From Ascidiimonas meishanensis (GTDB lineage Bacteria; Bacteroidota; Bacteroidia; Flavobacteriales; Flavobacteriaceae): 64,000 nucleotides of DNA. The DNA lies in assembly GCF_037782385.1 (NCBI RefSeq), contig NZ_JBBEXD010000004.1, positions 310,001-374,000 on the forward strand, read 5' to 3'. Positions 50,660-59,500 of this stretch are shown one piece after another. Numbering within the stretch: the stretch's first letter is position 1; every line of letters starts with the position of its first letter. The notes beneath the pieces were generated by a model. It had not been told where the DNA came from and ran no database searches. It saw nothing but the letters and a program-made list of their open reading frames with translations. The position numbers were made by a program, and so were the translations under genes.

Positions 50660-52036
50660 TTAAAACTTATAAAGTAATCCTACCATAATTTGATGGTCCA
50701 GAAATCTATTAAAATCTGAAGCCCGTTTTCCAAAATTCTTGAGAATAACTGAATGTAATTCTAGCTCTGGTGTTACATTCCATTCTATTAAAGAAGAGAA
50801 TTGACTGCTATTATCATCTAAAGCATAAAAATATCTAAAATTGAAATTTAATTGATCAAACACATCATTTTGCCCTAACTGAGAAAAAATATAATGTCTT
50901 CTTATATAAGGCATCCCAGTATTGATTCCACGCCCAAGATTTCGATCAGAAAGTACTCTTGTAACTCCAAAGTTATAATCTACTGATGAAGCAATTACTT
51001 CTTGAAAAAGGTCAAATTCTTCATCATCATATCCTTTTCCATTATAGTAATATTCCAATTGCAGTGTAGGCCCAATTTTAAAGGTATAGGATGCACCTGC
51101 TAATGCTGTAAAAAACACTTTTTCATTATCTGGCCCATTTACCATATCATATGCGATAAGACCTGTACTATTGCCCGTTACAGGATAAAATCTATTAGGG
51201 TTATATTCTACAGATCCATCTATCCAAGCTACCACAGCCTCACTAACATTTTTTTGTCCATAATACCCAAAATGTACACGCTCATCTTCATCCATAGATA
51301 AGATTGCACCCAAATTATCTGAGTCTCCATAATACTCTGCAAAGAGCGCATAACGTCTTTTAAACTCAAAAAATGGTTCTTGAAATATAGGCGTTTGTCC
51401 CTCATGGAAATTTACCATTGCTGAGAAAGACCAACTATTCTTTGAGTAATTATACTCTACAAAATCCATAGGCCTAATTTCAAATTTAGGATTTAATCTC
51501 CCTGGATCTATGAAAAAGGGATTACTGGGATTAATAAACACAGAAGAACCAATATTTTTCAAGTATCTTCCTGCTATCAAATAAGAAGATTGATTGATAT
51601 ACCATCTTAATTTCAATTCTTGAAAAAAGAATTCTGCCTCAAAATCATCTTCGCCTGATTGATTGCTTGTATTATCTACTATATCTAGGTTTACTCTAGG
51701 TTTTATCCAGATTCCAAAATTTTTATTGGTGTATTTAAATTCAGGACGAATATAAAATCCTCCGTCATAACGACTTAGTCTTGCAATACGATTTTCCGGA
51801 TTTAATGTACCAGCTTCTTCAGCAAATTCTGATTGCCTTGCAAAAGCTAGTAAGTCTAAAGACCATCTTACATTGTCTAGAATTTTTGTGAAAGACGAAG
51901 GCTGTTTAACTGTATCTTTACTACTTTGGTAAATTTCATCCTTTTCATTCTCTATGAGTTCTGACGTCAATTGCCCAAAGCTATTTTGTACGAAAAGAAA
52001 GACGCTAACTGCTAAGGTAAATTTTAAAACTTTCAT
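50660..52036 (-). CDS. Outer-membrane beta-barrel protein
   Basis: A 458-residue protein with a signal peptide (MKVLKFTLAVSVFLFVQNSFG) and a mature part of amphipathic strands with girdles of Tyr, Trp and Phe (FYIRPEFKYTNKNFGIWIKPRVNLD, LQLEYYYNG) ending VGLLYKF, with the terminal Phe typical of barrel proteins. It resembles large monomeric porin/DUF1302-like barrels in its layout. The gene starts directly at the end of the LolA-like gene (stop and start adjacent), so the two are functionally tied, probably as the outer-membrane end of the exporter. Confidence 0.75.
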   Translation of the reverse strand: MKVLKFTLAVSVFLFVQNSFGQLTSELIENEKDEIYQSSKDTVKQPSSFTKILDNVRWSLDLLAFARQSEFAEEAGTLNPENRIARLSRYDGGFYIRPEFKYTNKNFGIWIKPRVNLDIVDNTSNQSGEDDFEAEFFFQELKLRWYINQSSYLIAGRYLKNIGSSVFINPSNPFFIDPGRLNPKFEIRPMDFVEYNYSKNSWSFSAMVNFHEGQTPIFQEPFFEFKRRYALFAEYYGDSDNLGAILSMDEDERVHFGYYGQKNVSEAVVAWIDGSVEYNPNRFYPVTGNSTGLIAYDMVNGPDNEKVFFTALAGASYTFKIGPTLQLEYYYNGKGYDDEEFDLFQEVIASSVDYNFGVTRVLSDRNLGRGINTGMPYIRRHYIFSQLGQNDVFDQLNFNFRYFYALDDNSSQFSSLIEWNVTPELELHSVILKNFGKRASDFNRFLDHQIMVGLLYKF

Positions 52037-52807
52037 CTAGTCAAGTAACCTGTCCTTTTGAAATTTAGAATTATTAAAATTCACAAATTGCGCAGGCTCT
52101 ATATTTAAAACTGTTTTATCTTCTTTGTTTATTTTGTCAACAATGACTATGTTGGATATATAAGAATATTCCTTTTTTTGAAACACCACTTTATTTTTAT
52201 AAGAAAATGAAGCTTCTTTTATAAGTTTTTCAGATTTACCAAAATATTTTGCATAAATCCCAAAATTTCCATCTTTGGTGATCCAATATTTTATTTTAGG
52301 ATAACTAACCAAATTTGTTTTCGCTTCTAGTGTCAAAACCCAACACTCTTTTCCCTCATGTGTACCAGAAATTGATTCTATGATAGCATAATCTTTGTAA
52401 TAATTTGCTGTAGAAACATCTGCATTTGAAGCTGATCCAGTAAGTCTCTGTCTACTAGAAATGGGCACAGGGCTTCTAAGACCTTTTCTCATAAACCACA
52501 TACTATTATCTCTTACTAGCAATTTTTGACCTACATATTTTCTAGGTTTGAGAAAAGTGATGAGCACGAATTGATTATCGTCATCTGATGTGGCTTCTAC
52601 CATTAAGGAAATTTCGTTTTTCAAACTACCCTTTTCTATATTTTGAACATTAAGATCCCACATCACTCCAGGCACTTGCCCCCCTCGATAAAAATCTGCT
52701 ACTTTAAGTACTTCACTCATATCTGGCGGCGGTACCGGTTTCCAGGATACTAATACTGTAATGAAGAAAATTAGGATAAACGATCTTTCTATAAACTTAT
52801 TTATCAT
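52037..52807 (-). CDS. LolA-like periplasmic protein (outer membrane lipoprotein-sorting family)
   Basis: A 256-residue secreted protein (signal within MINKFIERSFILIFFITVLVSW). The mature part matches the LolA_like group annotated as outer membrane lipoprotein-sorting protein: FVLITFLKPRKYVGQKLLVRD, MWFMRKGLRSPVPISSRQRLTGSASNADVSTANYYKDY, then ECWVLTLEAK and KIKYWITKDGN strands that close an open beta-barrel. Such proteins ferry hydrophobic cargo across the periplasm. It directly precedes the barrel gene and follows the CopD-like gene at a gap of 62 bases, in line with an ABC-LolA-barrel export path. Confidence 0.85.
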   Translation of the reverse strand: MINKFIERSFILIFFITVLVSWKPVPPPDMSEVLKVADFYRGGQVPGVMWDLNVQNIEKGSLKNEISLMVEATSDDDNQFVLITFLKPRKYVGQKLLVRDNSMWFMRKGLRSPVPISSRQRLTGSASNADVSTANYYKDYAIIESISGTHEGKECWVLTLEAKTNLVSYPKIKYWITKDGNFGIYAKYFGKSEKLIKEASFSYKNKVVFQKKEYSYISNIVIVDKINKEDKTVLNIEPAQFVNFNNSKFQKDRLLD

Positions 52808-52869
52808 GATCTATTTTTAAAATTTGTTTTTATGATTGCTTTCTTCTTATGTTTTGACAATGCTAATCG

Positions 52870-53331
52870 TCATAGCAATCCTATATGACGAAGCCATAAT
52901 CCTGCCAAAGAAGCGATAATCCCAAACGAAAAAGTACCTACAGCTCTATACATATAAAATTTATAATGCCTGAACGCTTCTTCGTGTGTAGCCAATTGCA
53001 TTTTAGGCCAGGTAAAAAAAGTTCCATACAACGTAAAACCGGTCATAAACAAGAGACTCACGATTTTTATTACAATAAGAACGGTCTTAAATGTATCTGT
53101 TGGCGGTGAAATGATTACGAGTCCAATTCCTGAAAACCATAGAATTCCAATACCAGTATATACACTATAGAAAACACGACGTCCTTGTCCAATTATAAAT
53201 TGAAAGGGAAACGTTCCTTTTTTAACGCTTGCCCTTGCAGCTGGCCAGTCAATAAATGTTCCCATAAAAACGGATCCTACCCAGACTATTGCTGCAATTA
53301 CATGCATGTTTATTAATACAATTTTGAACAT
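52870..53331 (-). CDS. CopD-like four-helix membrane protein
   Basis: A 153-residue protein with four membrane helices (about 1-22, 45-68, 80-100, 128-150). His10 and Trp17 in the first helix (MHVIAAIVWVG), a His near residue 114 (ATHEEAFRHYK) and His149 at the end (LRHIG) resemble the histidine arrangement of CopD/DUF2269-type four-helix proteins, some of which bind haem b or metal ions. No export signal besides the helices. Gaps of 16 and 62 bases link it to its neighbours. It could feed electrons to the CXXCH lipoproteins, which is inference. Confidence 0.7.
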   Translation of the reverse strand: MFKIVLINMHVIAAIVWVGSVFMGTFIDWPAARASVKKGTFPFQFIIGQGRRVFYSVYTGIGILWFSGIGLVIISPPTDTFKTVLIVIKIVSLLFMTGFTLYGTFFTWPKMQLATHEEAFRHYKFYMYRAVGTFSFGIIASLAGLWLRHIGLL

Positions 53332-53347
53332 TTAATTTCTTTATTAA

Positions 53348-53632
53348 TTAGCCCCCTGCTCTTGATAATAATAATGAAATTTGATCTCCATCATTAATGG
53401 TAGAGTCCAGACCGTTTAGAGATTCAATATTTTTCTTTCCTATAAAAATATTTATGTACGGGCGTACCTCTCCATCACTTTCAAAAAGTCTTTCGCTAAC
53501 ATTACCATAAGTGGCATCTAATTCATTAACAAGATCTGAGAATGAATTACCCTCAAAATTAAGCTGCTTAACATTGTTGATATATTTGGAAAATTGAGTT
53601 GGAAATTTCAATGATACGTTGGTTGTTTTCAT
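53348..53632 (-). CDS. MoaD/ThiS-like ubiquitin-fold sulfur carrier
   Basis: A 94-residue protein of the beta-grasp sulfur-carrier family, ending LLSRAGG. The free C-terminal Gly-Gly is where an E1-like enzyme would attach AMP and then sulfur. Visible features: KFPTQFSKYINNVKQLNFEG, an alpha helix (FSDLVNELDATYG), and RPYINIFIGKKNIESLNGLDSTINDGDQIS, the typical pre-tail region of CysO/SAMP-like carriers. The activating enzyme is presumably the rhodanese-ThiF fusion at 46830. No moaE, thiG or cysM-like partner is in the window, so what receives the sulfur is unknown. Gaps to neighbours are 16-17 bases. Confidence 0.88.
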   Translation of the reverse strand: MKTTNVSLKFPTQFSKYINNVKQLNFEGNSFSDLVNELDATYGNVSERLFESDGEVRPYINIFIGKKNIESLNGLDSTINDGDQISLLLSRAGG

Positions 53633-53649
53633 AATTATAATTGTTTTGT

Positions 53650-54900
53650 TTAATTAATTTTGAGTAATGAATCTACTACAGGTTGTCTTGAAATGCGTCT
53701 AGATACCGTATAAGAAGATACCAGTGCTGCAATAGAAAAAAGTACTGTAACTAATATTATATTAAATGGTTTAAATATTAAAGTTATAGGCACTGGAGCC
53801 GAACCTACAGGAGGTATAAACGAAACGTCAAGAGCCTGCAAAAGTCCAGAAATACCCAGTAAAATAGGAACAGCCACTAAGCAACCTAAAAACGCCATTA
53901 CCAGTCCTTCAATACAGAAAATAAAAATTACCTTCTTACGTAACATTCCTATAGCTCTCATTGTTCCAATCTCTCTTGTTCTTTCTGAAACTGCCATTTG
54001 CATGGTATTTAAAAGAGTAAGTAATACTACTACGCTTATAATCGCCATTAACACTCTGAATATTATACCAAACATTTTAGTTACTCTACCATAAAAAAGC
54101 GATAATTCTTCCCAGTCTTTAGCTTCAAGATCATGTCCTTTTGCTTTAAGTGAGGCCAGCAATCTTGTTTTTACTTCGTCTAGCTTCTTATCATCTTTTA
54201 CCGTTACTACTATTCTCTGCGCTCCATCTGTATCATACAATTCTTGTGCCAAGTTAAAATTCGTCAATACAAATTTGTCGTTTGTAGCTGGGTTACCAGT
54301 ATTGTATACGTCTATAATATCCGTATCTACTGCATTAGCCATTCCGTCTTTTGTAGTTGTTAATAGGGTAAAATATTCTCCTTTTCCCAGCCCTAAATTT
54401 TGAGAAAGTTCAGAACCAATAGCTACTTCTGTTGTAACTTTATTCCCTGTGCTTATAGAGATTGCAGTAGTTGGTTTTGTCCTTCCATCTACTGGCGTAT
54501 TCATTAGTTTCTCATCATCCTCAGGAATAACTCCTTCTGTAATAAAAATAGTAGATGCCTTACCGTTACTAGCAATACCAAATAAACTTAATCGTGGTGT
54601 AGCTAATTCAACTTCTGGATCATTCTTTATTACTTCTAGAATTTCATCAAGTTGTTTCTTGTTCCATAAATATTTTTCAGGTTCCATTTTGTTATTCTCA
54701 AAATAACCTTCCTGTGCAAAAGTTAAGTGTCCTAATTTTTCAACAATAATGGCCTGTTGCTTAAGTCTTGAAAATATATTAGTAACAACACCTCCTATGA
54801 CTCCCAAAGCAGTAAACCCTAAACAAATGGTTAATATTGTTACTACTGAACGATTACCGTGCCGTTTAATATTTCTTAATGCCAGTTGTAAATAATTCAT
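53650..54900 (-). CDS. ABC exporter permease (FtsX/MacB type)
   Basis: A 416-residue permease of the MacB/LolE family: an N-terminal helix (about 18-45, ILTICLGFTALGVIGGVVTNI), a periplasmic MacB-like domain (about 46-265), then three helices (about 280-303, 330-360 and 375-400) with the conserved FtsX signature (QMAVSERTREIGTMRAIGM). It pairs with the ATPase at 54903 (gap 2 bases). MacB/Lol-type ABC systems work as mechanotransmitters on substrates in the periplasm rather than moving them through the membrane, which suits a LolA-like partner. Cargo unknown. Confidence 0.92.
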   Translation of the reverse strand: MNYLQLALRNIKRHGNRSVVTILTICLGFTALGVIGGVVTNIFSRLKQQAIIVEKLGHLTFAQEGYFENNKMEPEKYLWNKKQLDEILEVIKNDPEVELATPRLSLFGIASNGKASTIFITEGVIPEDDEKLMNTPVDGRTKPTTAISISTGNKVTTEVAIGSELSQNLGLGKGEYFTLLTTTKDGMANAVDTDIIDVYNTGNPATNDKFVLTNFNLAQELYDTDGAQRIVVTVKDDKKLDEVKTRLLASLKAKGHDLEAKDWEELSLFYGRVTKMFGIIFRVLMAIISVVVLLTLLNTMQMAVSERTREIGTMRAIGMLRKKVIFIFCIEGLVMAFLGCLVAVPILLGISGLLQALDVSFIPPVGSAPVPITLIFKPFNIILVTVLFSIAALVSSYTVSRRISRQPVVDSLLKIN

Positions 54901-54902
54901 GA

Positions 54903-55634
54903 TTAGTTTTGGTTATTTTTTATTAATCCGTCTTCTATGTTGATAACATAGTTTACGCTGTCTATGACTCTTGGATCATGGGTGGAAAAAATAAAGGTGG
55001 TGTTCATTTTTTGATTTAATTCTCTCATGAGTTCTATAATACCCATACCCGTTTTAGTATCCAATGCTGCTGTTGGCTCATCTGCGATTACGATTTCAGG
55101 ACTTGTGACTAATGCTCTTGCAATAGCAACTCGCTGTCTTTGCCCACCACTTAAATTACCAGGTCTATGGTTTAGATGCCCTCCTAATCCAACTTCATTC
55201 AAAATTTCTTTAGCTTTTTGAATACTTTCTTTATTCTTAATCTTTCGCTGTACTTGCAACGCAAAAGCTACATTCTCTGCAGCACTCATTACCGGTATCA
55301 AATTATAATTTTGAAAAACAATACCTATTTTTTCATTACGAAATTTGGTAATTTTATTGTCCGAGAAGCTGTGAACATTCACACCATCATACTGTATACT
55401 CCCCGCAGAAGGTTTATCTATAAGGGTGGCTAGGTTTAAAAAAGTACTTTTACCACTGCCAGAAGGTCCAGCTATTGCAAGAAATTCTCCTGTATTAATT
55501 GAAAGACTAATTCCTCTCAATGCCTTTATTTTTTGACTGCCAAGCGTATATGTCTTTTCTACCTTCTTGAACTCTAAAAGAACCTTCTTTGTACTTGCAA
55601 GAACTTCTTTTTCTTCTATTTCTGTTTGAATCAT
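54903..55634 (-). CDS. ABC exporter ATPase (LolD/MacB type)
   Basis: A 243-residue ATPase with Walker A GPSGSGKST, Q-loop VFQNYNLIPVMS, signature LSGGQRQRVAIARAL, Walker B EIVIADEPTAALD and the H-loop STHD. FKKVEKTYTLGSQKIKALRGIS marks the LolD/MacB clade. It is the first gene of the minus-strand transport/sulfur-transfer series, paired with the FtsX-type permease 2 bases downstream. The 5' region holds a perfect inverted repeat. Confidence 0.95.
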   Translation of the reverse strand: MIQTEIEEKEVLASTKKVLLEFKKVEKTYTLGSQKIKALRGISLSINTGEFLAIAGPSGSGKSTFLNLATLIDKPSAGSIQYDGVNVHSFSDNKITKFRNEKIGIVFQNYNLIPVMSAAENVAFALQVQRKIKNKESIQKAKEILNEVGLGGHLNHRPGNLSGGQRQRVAIARALVTSPEIVIADEPTAALDTKTGMGIIELMRELNQKMNTTFIFSTHDPRVIDSVNYVINIEDGLIKNNQN

Positions 55635-55676
55635 AATTAAGTATCTCTAGTTATTAATCAATTTATTCTGCGACTA

Positions 55677-55703
55677 CATTTCAGTATGTAAGATACTGAA
55701 ATG
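55677..55703 (-). promoter_or_regulatory. Perfect 11-bp inverted repeat upstream of the ABC operon
   Basis: CATTTCAGTAT (55677-55687) and ATACTGAAATG (55693-55703) flank GTAAG, 43 bases before the ATPase start codon. Possible operator or leader hairpin; it lacks a T tract in the gene direction, though the plus strand has CTTTTTTC next to it. Confidence 0.5.
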
Positions 55704-56017
55704 CTCTTTTTTCTTTGTTAAATAACGAAGAAAATTAGCTTTCTATCATAATTTTTATCTTATCCACATAGTAAACTAGTTTATTTTATTTTTTATGAAA
55801 TAATTTACATTTATACCTCTAATTTAATAGGAATATCTGTTACGAATCATCGGTATTCTTTTAGAATAGATTCGTTTTTATCCATAAAAAACATTAAACC
55901 AGCCTACCAAAAAAAGAAATTTGATTCTTTTAAAGTGATCAGATTCTTTTCAATTTTCAGAAAAGCAATTGCAGTAATAAATCGAAATTTCAATTAAAGG
56001 TAATTTGCTATTTATAC
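55704..56017. other. Intergenic region between PKS cassette and ABC cluster
   Basis: About 310 AT-rich bases after the thioesterase stop. It should hold the promoter of the ABC operon and the end of the PKS transcript, but no terminator hairpin with T tract was seen, so read-through from the PKS is not excluded. No gene or RNA recognised. Confidence 0.5.
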
Positions 56018-56482
56018 CTACACCGTGGCTGCAAGTGCTTTATATTCTTCAAGTGCAGCCAGCATTGAATCTGGAAAATGAACTGGCACCATCATGCCAT
56101 TTTCTTCACGCATTGCCGCAGTGGCCTGATGTCCTTTGCAAACAAGTGTTAAGCTTCCATTTCCCTCGTCTTTGTAATATTGAAAATTCATCATGAGTCT
56201 ACTTGAACTTTGTGCTTCTAAAGACATTCTCATAACGACCTTATCAAAAGCAAAGAGTTGAGATACGTATTGGGCACTCAAATCCAATGTTATCAATCCG
56301 AGTCCATCATTAATAGCATCTACTACATCTGGGCAATACTCGTGAATAAACATTTCCCGGCATTTACCTTGCCAAACTACGTAGTTGGCAAAGTAAATAT
56401 TTCCTACCAGATTTGTTTCTTCAAAAGTGGTAATAAAACGGTACTCAAAATAAGCGCCTTCCGGCGTTTTGATCATAGGCAT
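56018..56482 (-). CDS. Hot-dog thioesterase of the enediyne type
   Basis: A 154-residue hot-dog-fold acyl-CoA/ACP thioesterase. The N-terminal EYRFITTFEETNLVGNIYFANYVVWQGKCREMF matches the thioesterases that release the polyene from iterative enediyne PKSs (SgcE10/CalE7/DynE7 class), where Asn-Tyr-x-x-Trp-Gly/Gln lies at the active site and an Arg replaces the usual catalytic acid. It starts 20 bases after the PKS stop codon, the standard order in enediyne cassettes. Expected role: hydrolysis of the ACP-bound polyene. Confidence 0.88.
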   Translation of the reverse strand: MPMIKTPEGAYFEYRFITTFEETNLVGNIYFANYVVWQGKCREMFIHEYCPDVVDAINDGLGLITLDLSAQYVSQLFAFDKVVMRMSLEAQSSSRLMMNFQYYKDEGNGSLTLVCKGHQATAAMREENGMMVPVHFPDSMLAALEEYKALAATV

Positions 56483-56502
56483 AGTAAAAAATATTTTAAT
56501 TG

Positions 56503-59500
56503 TTATTTATCCGCTACCGCAGAAAGTTGAGCTATTTCTAAAACATAAGTATCCTTGAGTCCAGAAATATGCAATTGCGAATTGTGATATATTGCTTCGT
56601 GCATACTATGGTTTTCCATAGCGCTTGAAGCCTCTCTTTTAAGAATAATAGAAAATCCATTCAAATCAAAAGTACCTAGATGGGTATCTCCAGATGCATT
56701 CTCAACAAGATCTTCGCATTGTTTTTTGGTGAACTTAATAGATTTGTCTCCTGTCAAAGTAAATAATTGATATTCTATGTACGGAGCCAATAAATTAAGA
56801 TCCCATTCACCAGAGAAGGCAGTACCAGAAACTTTAGTAAGCACTAACTCCTTCCAGTATTGTTTGATTTCTCCTTTTTCGTTAAAAATGTATACATTAA
56901 TAACTGTTTCATTCTCAACTTCTCTAAGTTCAACAGTATGAATGAATAATGGTCCTTCAACTTTTGCCGAATTAATTTTGATACTGCTTGCACTTGTGGG
57001 TAGTAAATTAAATCCAGGTCTACACGCTTGATGACAGTGAATAGCAGCATCATTCAAACCAGGATCTCCTAACGATAGTATCGCTGGCAAATAATTACCA
57101 AACCATTCATCCTTTAAAGAAGAGTTGGCAGCTGCCAAAGAACTTAAAGCATCTATTTTCTTAAATCCATTTATTCTTCTAAAAGGACCATGATGAAAAA
57201 GAAGATCATCGTAGAACTTGGTTCCTACTTCCAAAGACAACGAAGCCTCATCATTCGCAAAAGTAGCATCTATAGTAGCATCTATTGAACTATTAATTAA
57301 CAGCTCTGCTTCAAAGCAACTTACTTCAAAGTTTGAATCTTCACTTTGAACTATTGCTTTAAATGCTGTATCTGAAGTTCTAGTGACTATAAACCGAACG
57401 ATATTTGTATCATTCTCAGGTACAAATATTGATTTGTTTATTTGAAGATTTTCAAAATTCACACACTCTCCTTTAATACCTGTTAGCGCTTCCAATAGTT
57501 GCGCCATTCCTTCTAGTATCATGACTGTTGGGAATACATACTGACCTTGGAAAACATGATTCTTAAGATAGATATCATCATTTAGATTAATATGAACTTC
57601 AGAAATTATTTCAACACCAGGAACATAATTCTTCACTTTGGAAACAAATCTTCCTAGTGGTAATTTTTCCTTTTTATAAATAAGTGTTGGAATGTTTCCA
57701 AATCTTCCGGAAACCACTAATCTTTTTTCATTAAAATCTGGATCACTTATGGTTGCTTTTAATATTTCTAATCCATTCTTCACAGGAATAGGCCATACTC
57801 CTTGCTGTTTAAGACTATCAATACTATTAAGAGATACGCCCATACCTGTTTCATCCCAAACAGACCATTCTAGCGTGAAGCATTTGCAATGATCATTTTC
57901 TGCTCCGGTAGCTTCTATCAATCTTGCCAATTGATCATTTGCCCAGGCATAATCTGCATTACCCTGCATTCCACTTTCTGCAATTATAGAACCATACCCA
58001 ATCAAGTATTTTAAATCTGTAAGGTTTATAGCATTAAGCACATTTTTTAATCCCCCTACCTTCACACTCTCTGTGCGTTTAAAATCTTCTGAAGTTAATA
58101 ATTCTAGTCTTTTTGGATTGTTTAAACCAGCTCCATGCATTAACATGGTAATCTTACCAAGATCTTTAATTGTCTTATCTATAGTCTTCTTAACAGCGGT
58201 TTCATCACAAACATCTGTACTGTAATATTTAAAGTTTATGTTCTCTATTTCTAAAAGCCTAAGATTTTCAGCTAGCATTTCATCTTTTTCAGGTTTAGAT
58301 CTACCCAAAATTGCAATGCTTGCTCCAGTAATATTAGAAAGCTCTCTTACAGATTCAAAAGTGATTCCTTTTCCTCCCCCAGTTGCCAATATAACATCCG
58401 ATTCGGAAAGCGCTTCTTTTAAATTTTTGGATTTAGGGAGGTAGAGCTCATATTCAGACTCAAACCTATTACCCAATGAATCATAAATGATTTCTTTATA
58501 ACTTGAAATAGATTTGATCTCATTTAGTAAGTGATCAACAGTTGATTCAAGGTTTTCATGTAACTGAAGATATCTCGCGGCTACATCTGGTTGTTCTTGA
58601 TGGAATGATCTGAACACAGGTCTCAAATCTCCTGTTCCTTTTTCTTCTGAAATTTCAACTAACATAGCAAACCTTCCATTTCTTATAGTGTCAGATTTAA
58701 GCCAATCAACAAAAGTGTCTAGAACTTCTGCTGCCTGAGAAGATTTATAAACAAAGACGTTTCCAGAGCCTGCTTTTATTTCATTAGTATTAACTGAATG
58801 CTCAAAAGATTTTTCAAGCCCCGTATTTCCAAAAAATTTAATATCTCCTTCACCGTTATCAATAGTAATATTGAGAGGTTTACTTGCAGAGTTTATCCTT
58901 TTAAAACCATTTGTCCAATTTGGTAAAGATTCAAAGTCTACTGTATCTTTTGCTTTTTCTGTTGAACCTCCAGACTCTCCATCAAAAATTAAAGCACTAA
59001 TTTCTTGAATGGTTCCATCTGCATTGGCTTTAATAGACGCCGCAGAAAATACTTTATGACTTTTATTGAATTGTTTGGTTGCAATAGAAATAATCTCTGT
59101 AATTGCTAATGAATTAAGGTGCAATTGAGACATAATTCTATCGTCTGCATTAATAGCTTCCAACGGCAACTCTGTCTTTACACTAATCAAATTTTTGAGT
59201 TGTTCTGTAACTCCATCTACATTTGAAATTGTTCTTAAATCCTGTTCCTCTTCTACTACGGTTTGATTAGCTTCTTCAACTGTAGGTGCAGCTTCAATAA
59301 TTGATCTTATGATAGTGCTTTTGTGATCTGTTTTTTCACAAGGATTTTCTAGCACGTCCAACTTCCATTCTTCTACATCTATTTCTCTAAAAAATCTACT
59401 ACCATTAAGCTCTTCAAAAGCTACATCACTACCCGAGATATAGGCTATGGATAGTACGTTTAAAAAGTCTCTTAATGAATCTGCTCCAAAATTGAGTGAT

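Noticed and set aside
46830..53632. Ordinary molybdopterin or thiamin biosynthesis genes
   Set aside because: No moaE, moaA, thiG, thiC or similar partners in the window; neighbours are envelope and redox genes.
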